Source of the DNA: an uncultured Oscillospiraceae bacterium
GTDB lineage: Bacteria; Bacillota; Clostridia; Oscillospirales; Oscillospiraceae
Assembly: GCA_934590325.1 (NCBI GenBank)
Contig: CAKTOW010000001.1
Location: 124,001 to 188,000 of the forward strand
Direction: 5' to 3'
DNA: 64,000 bases
A model generated the notes under the pieces. That model had not been told where the DNA came from. It ran no database searches and saw only the letters and a program-made list of their open reading frames with translations. Position 1 is the first letter of the stretch; every line of letters begins with the position of its first letter. A program made the translations under genes and the position numbers. Shown piece after piece: positions 19,181 to 27,965 of the stretch.

Positions 19181-19978
19181 TCAATGGGTGGCGCCCACAT
19201 CGCTGCCGCCGTCCAGCGTGTACAGCCACTCGATGCTCTCGCCGCCGGACAGGGTATAGCTATTGCAGCCGTAGTTGGGGAACCAACCGTCCACGCAGTA
19301 CATCCAGCCGGAGGAGGGATGCGCCCGGTCGATGCGGTCGCTGAGTCCGCCGATACTGCTGACGTAGCTGCCGCCGGCAGACACCGCCAGCCCCGCGTCA
19401 CGGCAGGCACGCTTCAGTACATCCATTACCGTGTCACCCTCGCTGATGGCAACGGTGGTGCTGAGCATGGCGCCCCCTGCGGGCAAGCCGTCCTGTATCC
19501 CCACCGCGTTGGCGCAGGAGATGTACAGCGACACGGTGGCCGCCGCAGGCTCAGGCTCCGGTCCCGGCTCCGGTGTCGGTGTAGGCGTAGGCGTGGGCGT
19601 CGGTTCAGGCTCCGGGGCAGAGGGCTTTGTTTCCTCCTGCTTGGGCTGTTCGGTCTTGCCGGTACCCTCTTCCTTCTGCTCGTCCTGCTTCTGGTCGGAC
19701 TTTCCGTCCTCGTTGGTCTGTTCCGTCTGCTGCTTATCTCCGTCAGCAGTCTTGTCGTCCGTCTTGGTGTCCGTTTTATCGTCGGTCTTGGCGTCTGCTG
19801 CGGTGTCTGTCTTTGTATCGGCCTTTGTGCTGCTCTTCCGATGCTTGTCTACCGTCTGCTGCGTGTTACTGCCTGTCCCATCGGCATCCGCCGCGGGCGA
19901 CTGTCCGCAGCCGACACATCCCAGCGCCAGCAGCGCCGCCAGCAGCAGCGCTGCCCAGCGCGTCATTTTCTTTCTCAT
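19181..19978 (-). CDS. DUF4430-domain lipoprotein (transcobalamin-like beta domain)
   Basis: A 265-residue exported protein. The N-terminus MRKKMTRWAALLLAALLA is a signal peptide ending at cysteines (LGCVGCGQ), consistent with a lipoprotein, although the lipobox is not textbook. A long K/T/D/E-rich linker (about residues 40-140) with PTPT repeats leads to a C-terminal DUF4430 domain (about 155-265; VSLYISCANAVG, GDTVMDVLKRACRDAG, SGWMYCVDGWFPNYG). DUF4430 is related to the beta domain of intrinsic factor/transcobalamin. ATG 19978 has AGGAGGG 7 bases upstream. It is the second gene of the riboswitch-led operon and probably passes ligand to the ECF importer (inference). Confidence 0.8.
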   Translation of the reverse strand: MRKKMTRWAALLLAALLALGCVGCGQSPAADADGTGSNTQQTVDKHRKSSTKADTKTDTAADAKTDDKTDTKTDDKTADGDKQQTEQTNEDGKSDQKQDEQKEEGTGKTEQPKQEETKPSAPEPEPTPTPTPTPTPEPGPEPEPAAATVSLYISCANAVGIQDGLPAGGAMLSTTVAISEGDTVMDVLKRACRDAGLAVSAGGSYVSSIGGLSDRIDRAHPSSGWMYCVDGWFPNYGCNSYTLSGGESIEWLYTLDGGSDVGATH

Positions 19979-20044
19979 AGTATACCCTCCTGACAGCACC
20001 ATACGCAGGGGCACATAGTGCCCCTGCGTCGGCGTATTCCATTG

Positions 20045-23000
20045 TTACTTGGTGATGCGCTTTTTCTTCTGCGCCAGTACGGCCAGCGCCGCCGCGCTCA
20101 GTACCGCGCCGCCCAGCCACAGCGTCATGCGGCTGTCATCCGCCGTGCGGGCGGAGTCCTTTTTGCCTCCGCCCGCGCTGCCGCCGGAGGTGTAGTAGTA
20201 GCGGTCACCGGTGTTGTCCGGCTGCTCAGGCCGGTCACCGCCGGGCTGCACGTCGCTCATGTCGTACAGGGAGTTCCGCTGCATGGCATAGCGCTGGTAC
20301 GCCGCCAGAGCGTACAGGCCCTGTTCGGTGGCCATGCGGTCCACCGTGCCGTCGGCAGTATGCTTGAAGCCGCTGTCCTTGATATGGTACTGCAGCAAAT
20401 TGCCCAGCACGCTGACGGCCGCGTCACCCTCTCCCTTAACAAAGCGGGGATCGGTATTGGCGTCGATGCCCAGCGCGGACAGGGCCACCACTACCTGTGC
20501 ACAGCTCTCGGAGGTGGTATACTTGCCCGCTTTATACTGCGCGGACAGCCAAGTCAGCGCCTTGTCCACGGCGTCATCCACCTCTTCGGAGCTGTTGTTG
20601 TAGTAGGGTGCCAGCGCCTGCAGGGCCATGGCGGTCATATCCACATCGCCCACATCGTCATTGTCGGAGGTCTTCCAGCTGCCGTCGGACTGCTGCTTGC
20701 TCAGGATGGCGGTCAGCAGACCGGTGGTATGGCCGTACTTATTGCTGTTCAGTGCCAGCAGGGCAAACACCTGCTCATAGATGGTGCTGTACGGATCCGT
20801 GGCCGCCAGCGTCTGCAGCGCGGTCAGCAGGTCCTTGCCGCCCACGTCGGCGGGGTCCCTGCCGAGGGCCGTCAGAGCCAGCACAAGGCGGGCGTTGTCG
20901 GTCAGCAGATAGCTGCCCGTGCCGCCCAGCGTACCATTGGTATCGTTGAAATTGGCCTTCACATAGGCCTCCACCTTGGCGTAGTAGGCGTTGATAAATG
21001 CATCGCTGAGTTCCATATCGCTGCGGGCCATGGAGAACATGATCCAGTCGCCCCAGATCACATCGTCCTTGCCGCTGCTGCCCACGGTGGGGGCGTACTT
21101 GGCGGTATCTGCCGCCGCAAAGTCCTTGGTCTCCTTATAGGCGTCGCCGAAGGCGGGCACCGTCGTGCTGGGGTCTACCGGGTCGCTGGGATCCAGCGGC
21201 ACGTTCTTATCGGTGTAGAACAGCGTGATCACATCGCCGTCGTGGAGATAGGTCTGTACCAACGTGGTGTTGGGCGTCTTTTCGTCGTCACCGTTGCTGA
21301 CCCTGAACATCCAGCCGGACTCCTCACCGTAGGATCTCTCTGTCAGGGTGGTGCCGTGACTGTCCGTGATGGAGGCCACGTAGGTGCCGGAGCCTGTGTA
21401 GGTGTAGTTGTTGGCCTTCAGGCACGCCTGCACGGCATCCCACACCGTCCAGTCGCCGTCATCCGCGGCAGTGTAGGTATAGCTGTCGATGGCCTTGAAT
21501 GCGCTGCCCTCGTAGCCCAACACCTTGACGGTGGCGGTGATCGTCCCCGTATTGGGGTTATCCGCGCCCGTCGTTCCCTTCACGGTGAAAGTGGCGGAAA
21601 TGGGCTGCTTGTAGAACTGCTCGAACCGGGCGTACCGGGCCTGTGTAGCCGCAGTGGCGCCGTCGCCTATGCCGAACTTCTCCCAGTACTGGGCGAACTT
21701 GGTGTAGGTCAGGACGCTGTCCACCTTGACGGTGGTGTTGTACTCCGGCTGGTGCACCCGCAGCAGCTCGTGCTCCACCACGGAGGGGCGGCTGGAGCGG
21801 AAGGAACGGTATATCTGCGCGTCGTACCAGCCGGGGATGTCATCGGCCTCGATACCATCGAAGGTGATGTCATTCATTCCCTTCACATAGGTCACGCTGC
21901 CTTTGCCGTCCGGAAGTATCTCCACAAAGCTGGTCAGGTCCTTGGTGACGGCTTCCTTGTCGGTGTTCTCCCCCTTGATGCCGTTCCAGTAGGTGTCCGG
22001 CTCCAGCGCCAGCTGCATGAATTCCTCGGCGGCGGTCAGTTCCTCCTCGGTGAAGGGCTGGATCGTCATGGTAAAGGTCTTCTGGCCCAGGATCGCGCCA
22101 TCCTGCGTGATGGTGATGGTATACCGGGCCTGGGCCGCGTCCTCACCGGGCAGCGGGCGGTACACCATGGCGTGGTAGCCGTTGAAGGCCAGCACATCCG
22201 GCGTTTCACTGACCATCTTGACCCGCTGATACCAGCTGTCGGTCATGATACCGTTATCCTCCAGTATGGCGGGGCGCGGCATCTGCAGGTCGGCGGTGAC
22301 GCTGTTCAGGTCCACCGTCTGGCTCTTGTTCACGAAATCACGGATGAGCGCGGGGTACTTGTCCAGCGCGGCCTCGATCTCCGCGGATACATCCCGGTCA
22401 CTGGGTGCCACGGTGATGTCGAAGTACACATTGGCGAACACCTCGATGCCGTTGGTACCGGTGATATGCGCCACGGTGGCTTCGTCAAAGAAGTTATAGG
22501 TCACCTGCGCGATGAGCCGGACGGTCTTGGCCGCCTCGCCCTTGAGGGGGCGGTTCAGCACGCCGGTGTAGGTGCCGTCCTTATTGTCGCTGACGGTGAG
22601 CGCATCGGCGTCGCGGGACATCCATGTGACGGTGACCATAGCGTTGCCGGTGGTGCTGTAGGTCACCGGCAGGAGCAGGTTGGTTGACACGCCGTCAGTG
22701 GGCTTGCCCGCCTCGTTGACCACGGACTCGTCCACCTGTACCGTGTACAGCGGCCAGCCCGCGGCATCGCTCTTCGCGGCGCTGTGCTGGTCCTTGCCGC
22801 GGATGGTCTCCCAGGTAAGCAGCTCCCCGGCCTTTTCCTCCAGCAGCTTCTGCACGAACTTGATGTCTCTGCCCACACGGGCGCGGACGGTCACCTCGGC
22901 GGTCTCCCCGCCGCAGGTCAGAGTGAACTTGGCGTCCGTATACTGCACCGTCTGGGTGCTGTTGGGCAGTTCATCCTTGATCCACGTCACTTTGCCGTTG

Positions 23001-26000
23001 CTGTCGATATACTCCACCGTACTGCCGAAGCCGTTGGGCTTGGCGCCGCCTTTGTACTCGGCGGTGATGCCCTCGTGACCCCACTCCTCCAGCAGGCGCA
23101 GCAGCGCGTCGGTCAGGTCCTCGTCGTGGGAATCACCCACGCCCTGCATGGGCTGGATGGCCACATAGGTCTGCGCCAGCATATCCTTGATGTCCGCCAG
23201 CACGGCCTTATTGTCCTCCTGCGCCGACCACAGGCACAGGGTAAAGGTCTTTACCTCGGAATAGTCGCCCTTTTTGACCGTGGCGGTCAGGGTGACGGTA
23301 GTTTTGCCGCTCTCCGGCGCGGTGATGTTGCCGGTCGTCACGTTCAGCAGCTCGCTGTCACTGGCCCAGGTGACGGTGATGCCGTCCGCGCCCTTGTCCA
23401 GCTCCAGCCTGGACACATATTCAATCGCCTTTTCGGGGTCCTCCTCCGGATCGAATGTCACCGGCGCCAGGCCCCGCATTTGGTACACGCCGCTGTCATC
23501 CGGGGTCAGCCGGCCCAGCTTTGCCGGGTCGAAGCCAAGCTCCTTATAGAAGTAGTCCAGCAGGCCCACCTGATCGCGGCAGCCGTACTCGTACTCCATG
23601 TCGTCAAGGTCGGCGGTGCCGTGGGGTGCGTACAGCTCCCACACGCCCTCGGCGTACCACTCCGCCTCGGCCTTTTTGGCCGCGTCGGCGGCGGTCATAC
23701 CCCTGAGCGTCAGGGCGGCGGCAGCGTCCTGCACCGCCTTCAGGTCCTCGGGCATATCCGGCGCAGTGCCGCCCTGCCACGGCTGGACAGGGAAGCCGTT
23801 GTTGATGCTGCCGGTATCCTTGTGCATGCCCAGCTTGTAGGCCATATCGTCGGTCTTCAGCGTATCGGCGGTCACACCGCCGATACCGTTGCTGCTGCCG
23901 CTGGCCACCGCGGCAATGCCGTCGGCGGTCACATAGTAGCAGTTGGTGACGGACGCGGTGGCACTGACTGTGCCAGCGAAGGCACCGATGCCCGCCGCCG
24001 GGCCGGTGACCGTGCCGGTGGTGTAGCAGGCGGTAACGATTGCGTTGCCGTTGATGGCGCCGACCAGTCCGCCGATGTTCTTATTGGTGGGCTTGCCTTC
24101 CTCCGTGACACGGGCGACCACCGTCCCGGTGGAGTAGCAATTTTCCACCGTACCGTAGGTATAGCCCACGATGCCGCCGGTATTTAGGTCACCGGAATAC
24201 TTCTGATAGCTGTTTTTTACCGTAGCCTTATTGACACAACCACGGATAACGGAGGTGCTTTCTTGGCTTCGTCCGACAATGCCGCCAACATACATGCTTC
24301 CCCCAGACGAACCGCCGGTCACGCCGCCGCTGACAAGGCAATCTTCAATGGTGCCCTTACTCGTGTTGGCGATGCCGCCTACACCGCTGTCGCTGGTAAT
24401 ATTGCAGTCCAGCGACACATTCTTTACCGTGCCGCCTGCCGCGATGTAGCCGAACAGGCCGTTGCTGCCGACCAAGCCGCTGATGGTATAGCGGCCGCCG
24501 TCAAAGGTCCCCGCGAAAGGCTGAGTGTTGCTGCCGATAGCCGTCCAGGTCTTACTGTTCAGGTCAATATTTGCCGTCAGCTTGCCGTTGATGGTGGTCT
24601 GACCGCCATTGACCGCTTCGGTGAACCACAGCAGCTCGGCCATGGTGCCGATCAGGTAGGTATCGCCGGATTTGGCGGGCTCGGTGGGTTCAATGCCCGG
24701 CTCCGCCGTGAAATTCCGCAGTTTGACGGAATAGGAATCCCCATAGTAGTAAGATGGGTGTTCGAACGTCAGTGTCAGTGTTTCACCTTGTTTCAGGTCC
24801 GTGCTAAAACTCTTCCATTCCTTGCTATTGTAAGAAGTCAGCAGCGCTTTTGACTCTCCTGCTTTTTTTACAGTAAAAGCATACCAATCATAGCTGTAGT
24901 CGCTCCCCCAATACTCAAAGCTCACCGTTACGGTCTTTTTTGCTTTCAGGGTAATGGTCGATTTGCTACTTGTGTTGCTGGACTGTAAATAATTCCCCTC
25001 CGCAGTCTGCACCGGAGTGAAGGGATATGCCGCGTCATCGGTGACATCTACGTAGTCTTTTATGCCCTTGAAGAACGCCGCAAAAACCAGCTTCTCATTG
25101 ATCTTCACCGTGTACGTGGCTGTGACGCCCTTGTAGGTCACGGTGATGGTCTGGCTGTCCACCGCGTCAGCGGAGTCGAACCCGGTGACCTGGAAGCCCT
25201 CAGTGATCTCCCGGGTACTCTTGTCCGTGTACGTCACCGTGATGGTCAGGCCGGCGGTGTCCAGCGCATCGCCCTGGTAGTACTCGGTCTTGTAAGTACC
25301 GCCAATCTTGATGCTCTCCACCTTTTTCAGCGCCACGGTCTGCACGTTCTTTCCGGTGTCCACCGTACCGGAGGCGTCCTCATAGCCCTCCTCCGTGGTG
25401 GTGGCCGTATAGGTGTAATTGCCGTCCTTCAGCAGCCTGTAGGTGCCGTCCAAGAACGGCACCTCGGCCTCTCCGTCTTTGACGGAGACCTTGGCACTCG
25501 CGGGCGTGACGTCGAAGGTCACATTGATCCACTGGCTCTCGTCCTCAGACAGCGTAACGGAAATGGCGTCGGGGGTGGCTGTCAGGTCCTCCTTCACCTC
25601 TACCGTGCCATTGACATCTTTATACCCTTTGCAGAACACGGTGTAGGTATACTCACCTGCGGTCAGGCTGAGAGTAGAACCACTTTTGTAGGAAACACCG
25701 TTCAGTGTCAGCACCGCGTTTGCCGGGGTAAGCGTCACCGGCACCTTGGCTGTGGGCACTTCCCACGTCAGCGTAGGATAACCGCCCTCGTTGTACCGAA
25801 ATGCGTCACCAAGGGTCGTGGCAAACGCTAAGGTCTGCATCTCAGCGGAGGATTTAATACCAGAGTTGCTAATCGTAACAGCCGACGGTGCCAGTGCCGT
25901 TACGGTTTCACTTGGTGCATAGCAGTTAACAATACGGCATGGCTCATCCGAAGAATAGGAGCTGGATGATATCGCTATTATTGCACCGCTCGACGCAACG

Positions 26001-26839
26001 GAGCCAACAGTATAGCAGTTTTCCACCAAAACGCCCTTTATTCCTCTACCAAGTATGCCCGCGCCAGTACTTATATCCCCCTGATTATAGCAATCCCTTA
26101 TTATGTGAGTTCCTATAACATTTCCCGCAATGCCGCCAACTTGCTGTCTTGTACCGCTCACACTTCCCATATTTGCACAGGAAGAGATCGTAACAAAGCC
26201 GCTGTCGGGTTCACTATAGCCAAGAATACCACCAACAGCTTTACTTCCCTTAATGCTCGCCGTATTTTTGCAATTTTCAATAGTTACATTGCCGTCTGCA
26301 TTGCCCGCAATACCGCCTACATTATTTTTACCTGTCGCCGCCACTTGTCCAGCAACAGTAACATTCTTCACAGTAGCGCCGCCACCCAATTTGCTAAATA
26401 GGCCCACATTCGCACTATTGCCCTCAATATTCAGCGTCACGGTGTGGCCAGCGCCATCAAAGGTGCCGGAAAAGGCCTCTGTATACGGCGCCGTGATGGT
26501 GATGTCCGCCGCCAGCGTATAGCTGCCGTCGGGCTCCATCGCCGCAAAGTCAGCCGCGGAGCTGACAGTCCCTTCCGCCAGCGTCTGCACTGCGCTGCCG
26601 CTCCGCGCTATCTGCTTTGCGGGCAGAGAGGTCTCCGGCACCGCGGACGGCACTTCATCCGTCTCCTCGTCCTCCGGTGCGGCGGTCTCTCCGCCGCTCC
26701 CGGGTGCGGAGGTCTGTTCCTCCTGCTGCACCTGCTGCTCAGGCTCCGTTACGGCCAGCGTGTCCGCCAGCACGGAGGTGGGCAGCATGCTGACGACCAT
26801 CACGACCGCCAGCAGCCAACTTACCACTCGTTTTTTCAT
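20045..26839 (-). CDS. giant surface protein: GLUG/Ig-like repeats, DUF4430 and intrinsic-factor-like alpha/alpha barrel
   Basis: A 2264-residue exported protein. Signal peptide (1-25), acidic linker, a first GLUG-type repeat block (about 95-370), Ig-like/PEGA-like domains (about 370-600), a second GLUG block (about 720-1000), several bacterial Ig-like domains (about 1130-1760), a DUF4430 domain (about 1768-1875), and an alpha/alpha-toroid of the prenyltransferase/terpenoid-cyclase type (about 1905-2190; TAMALQAL, SSESCAQVVVALSALGID-like repeats). A final membrane anchor with a KKKRITK tail follows; no LPxTG is seen. The pairing of alpha barrel and DUF4430 is that of mammalian intrinsic factor and transcobalamin, but in reversed order. 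AAGGAG precedes the ATG. First gene after the cobalamin riboswitch. Confidence 0.85.
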   Translation of the reverse strand: MKKRVVSWLLAVVMVVSMLPTSVLADTLAVTEPEQQVQQEEQTSAPGSGGETAAPEDEETDEVPSAVPETSLPAKQIARSGSAVQTLAEGTVSSAADFAAMEPDGSYTLAADITITAPYTEAFSGTFDGAGHTVTLNIEGNSANVGLFSKLGGGATVKNVTVAGQVAATGKNNVGGIAGNADGNVTIENCKNTASIKGSKAVGGILGYSEPDSGFVTISSCANMGSVSGTRQQVGGIAGNVIGTHIIRDCYNQGDISTGAGILGRGIKGVLVENCYTVGSVASSGAIIAISSSSYSSDEPCRIVNCYAPSETVTALAPSAVTISNSGIKSSAEMQTLAFATTLGDAFRYNEGGYPTLTWEVPTAKVPVTLTPANAVLTLNGVSYKSGSTLSLTAGEYTYTVFCKGYKDVNGTVEVKEDLTATPDAISVTLSEDESQWINVTFDVTPASAKVSVKDGEAEVPFLDGTYRLLKDGNYTYTATTTEEGYEDASGTVDTGKNVQTVALKKVESIKIGGTYKTEYYQGDALDTAGLTITVTYTDKSTREITEGFQVTGFDSADAVDSQTITVTYKGVTATYTVKINEKLVFAAFFKGIKDYVDVTDDAAYPFTPVQTAEGNYLQSSNTSSKSTITLKAKKTVTVSFEYWGSDYSYDWYAFTVKKAGESKALLTSYNSKEWKSFSTDLKQGETLTLTFEHPSYYYGDSYSVKLRNFTAEPGIEPTEPAKSGDTYLIGTMAELLWFTEAVNGGQTTINGKLTANIDLNSKTWTAIGSNTQPFAGTFDGGRYTISGLVGSNGLFGYIAAGGTVKNVSLDCNITSDSGVGGIANTSKGTIEDCLVSGGVTGGSSGGSMYVGGIVGRSQESTSVIRGCVNKATVKNSYQKYSGDLNTGGIVGYTYGTVENCYSTGTVVARVTEEGKPTNKNIGGLVGAINGNAIVTACYTTGTVTGPAAGIGAFAGTVSATASVTNCYYVTADGIAAVASGSSNGIGGVTADTLKTDDMAYKLGMHKDTGSINNGFPVQPWQGGTAPDMPEDLKAVQDAAAALTLRGMTAADAAKKAEAEWYAEGVWELYAPHGTADLDDMEYEYGCRDQVGLLDYFYKELGFDPAKLGRLTPDDSGVYQMRGLAPVTFDPEEDPEKAIEYVSRLELDKGADGITVTWASDSELLNVTTGNITAPESGKTTVTLTATVKKGDYSEVKTFTLCLWSAQEDNKAVLADIKDMLAQTYVAIQPMQGVGDSHDEDLTDALLRLLEEWGHEGITAEYKGGAKPNGFGSTVEYIDSNGKVTWIKDELPNSTQTVQYTDAKFTLTCGGETAEVTVRARVGRDIKFVQKLLEEKAGELLTWETIRGKDQHSAAKSDAAGWPLYTVQVDESVVNEAGKPTDGVSTNLLLPVTYSTTGNAMVTVTWMSRDADALTVSDNKDGTYTGVLNRPLKGEAAKTVRLIAQVTYNFFDEATVAHITGTNGIEVFANVYFDITVAPSDRDVSAEIEAALDKYPALIRDFVNKSQTVDLNSVTADLQMPRPAILEDNGIMTDSWYQRVKMVSETPDVLAFNGYHAMVYRPLPGEDAAQARYTITITQDGAILGQKTFTMTIQPFTEEELTAAEEFMQLALEPDTYWNGIKGENTDKEAVTKDLTSFVEILPDGKGSVTYVKGMNDITFDGIEADDIPGWYDAQIYRSFRSSRPSVVEHELLRVHQPEYNTTVKVDSVLTYTKFAQYWEKFGIGDGATAATQARYARFEQFYKQPISATFTVKGTTGADNPNTGTITATVKVLGYEGSAFKAIDSYTYTAADDGDWTVWDAVQACLKANNYTYTGSGTYVASITDSHGTTLTERSYGEESGWMFRVSNGDDEKTPNTTLVQTYLHDGDVITLFYTDKNVPLDPSDPVDPSTTVPAFGDAYKETKDFAAADTAKYAPTVGSSGKDDVIWGDWIMFSMARSDMELSDAFINAYYAKVEAYVKANFNDTNGTLGGTGSYLLTDNARLVLALTALGRDPADVGGKDLLTALQTLAATDPYSTIYEQVFALLALNSNKYGHTTGLLTAILSKQQSDGSWKTSDNDDVGDVDMTAMALQALAPYYNNSSEEVDDAVDKALTWLSAQYKAGKYTTSESCAQVVVALSALGIDANTDPRFVKGEGDAAVSVLGNLLQYHIKDSGFKHTADGTVDRMATEQGLYALAAYQRYAMQRNSLYDMSDVQPGGDRPEQPDNTGDRYYYTSGGSAGGGKKDSARTADDSRMTLWLGGAVLSAAALAVLAQKKKRITK

Positions 26840-26971
26840 GCTCTTTCTCCTTTATATGAATTTTTTCGATGCGCGCCGCATTTTGTCCGCCGCCGGTGAG
26901 AAGGAGGGGCGAAGGCCCGGCAAGACCTCCGCCCCCTATGGAAAAGCGGGCGCCGTGCGCCCTCGGCTGAC

Positions 26972-27005
26972 GGAAAACAAAACCGCCCGGCTCACAGAGC
27001 CGGGC
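26972..27005 (-). terminator. second leader terminator before the giant surface gene
   Basis: GCCCGGCTC and its complement around a 3-base loop, followed on the minus strand by GGTTTTGTTTT. It lies between the riboswitch terminator (27061-27098) and the gene start, so transcripts must pass two terminators. Confidence 0.7.
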
Positions 27006-27060
27006 AGCGAACGCGCAAAATACGCAAAGGAGTTCCCATATATTTCCATGATATGTGCAC

Positions 27061-27098
27061 GAAAAAAACACCGACCTCCGAAAGGAGATCAGCGTGGT
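27061..27098 (-). terminator. riboswitch expression-platform terminator
   Basis: On the minus strand a stem around a TTTC loop (GATCTCC/GGAGGTC core) is followed by seven T residues. It lies about 70 bases after the cobalamin aptamer and is the likely ligand-controlled terminator. Confidence 0.75.
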
Positions 27099-27166
27099 AC
27101 ATCTTCAACATGGTGGAACAAAATTCCCGCACACGGAGAGCGCGCCCGCTGCAAATTCGTCCTACA

Positions 27167-27403
27167 CAATGCAATTCTCCTGGCTCGCGCCGCGGGAACG
27201 AAACGCCGCATGGCCTCTCATTTCCTCGTCTGCAGCCTACCTTCTCATGGGAATCTTCCCACAATGGCGGACTTTCGTCCCGGCGGCTCACGCCGCTTCG
27301 GTGCATCCTTGCGCTCACAGTGCCGGTCGCGCGGGGTTTGGGTACCCCTTTCCTTCTATGCCAGCGCCTGCCCCTAAGGGCGTTGCGGCCACTGGCTACA
27401 TTG
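27167..27403 (-). ncRNA. cobalamin riboswitch aptamer (long form) in front of the ECF/surface operon
   Basis: Closed by a P1 helix (minus strand CAATGT near 27403 with GCATTG near 27167). In order it shows AAGGAA, a five-pair P4 hairpin, GGCACTGTGAGCG (the CACTG core), CGCCATTG with a hairpin and GAGAAGGT (the GCCACTG...GGGAAGGC region), and GAGCCAGGAGAATTGC, which matches the B12-box AGCCAGGAGACCTGC. The loop of P4 differs from the standard GGTGAAAATCC. The same architecture recurs at 59473-59677 before the second giant gene. Covariance-model search was not possible here. Confidence 0.8.
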
Positions 27404-27436
27404 GATCGACAGACTGTCTATTTACTTGTCGGCGTC

Positions 27437-27465
27437 ATTATAATACAGGAGCCGGCAATTGTCAA
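27437..27465 (-). promoter_or_regulatory. consensus promoter of the riboswitch-led operon
   Basis: Minus strand TTGACA (27460-27465), 17-bp spacer, TATAAT (27437-27442): perfect -35 and -10. Transcription should start near 27430, just before the riboswitch. Confidence 0.85.
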
Positions 27466-27527
27466 TCCCCCTGCGCGGCGGCGGACGGGCGGGTGCCATA
27501 ATGAACAAAGGCCACCACCGAAGGGGA

Positions 27528-27590
27528 AGCCTCACAGTGACCTGTTCGCGGGGACTTTGACCCACATTCCAACTTTCACCGAAACGCCGC
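27528..27590 (-). repeat. truncated cobalamin riboswitch (63 nt), exact copy of part of the one at 57997
   Basis: These 63 bases are identical to 58017-58079 in the complete compact riboswitch and include its GGAA, P4 hairpin and CACTGTGAGGC core. The 5' P1 strand and the 3' half are gone: one side is fused to a LysR gene fragment, the other to unrelated sequence before the promoter at 27465. Confidence 0.8.
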
Positions 27591-27965
27591 CATAATCTCG
27601 TAGTCGTCGCCCTCCTCCAGCTGGATGAACGGCTCCTCCGCCAGCGCCGACACAGGGAACGGGGTGCGGTCGGCGTAGGGATGGTCACAGGGGACGATGA
27701 CCTGCAATTCGTCCCGATGCAGGGCGTAGGTCTGCAAGCGCTTCACCGACGGCAGACGCAGAAAGCCGCAGTCCACCGTGCCGTTGACGATCCATCCCTC
27801 AATCTGGTCATAAAAGTCGCCGGTGATGACTTCAAATTCGATATTAGGGTATACCTTGCCGAAGCTCTTGAGGATGCGGGGCAGCCACTGGGCGGACACG
27901 CTGGAGAAGGTGGCGATCTTCACAAGGCCGCTGTCCATGTCCTTCAGCCCCTCCACCGTCTGCAT
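27588..27965 (-). pseudogene. LysR-family regulator fragment (substrate-binding part only)
   Basis: About 125 codons nearly identical in protein sequence to the middle of the intact LysR gene at 56922-57806 (e.g. FGKVYPNIEFEV, TVDCGFLRLPSVKRLQ, LEEGDDYEIMAAF). The helix-turn-helix coding part has been deleted between the ancestral promoter region and codon ~78, and the 3' end is cut where the sequence joins the riboswitch fragment at a short GC-rich homology. An open frame of 147 codons survives (27576-28019), but it lacks the DNA-binding domain and a proper start, so regulatory function is unlikely. Confidence 0.8.

Noticed and set aside
20018-22687. An 889-codon plus-strand reading frame opposite the giant surface gene
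   Set aside because: It is antisense to a gene with clear domains, is rich in H, G, V and R as expected of a shadow frame, and has no ribosome site or recognisable domain.
26760-27595. Two plus-strand frames of ~180-205 codons across the riboswitch region
   Set aside because: They run through a promoter, aptamer and two terminators on the other strand and lack any known domain.
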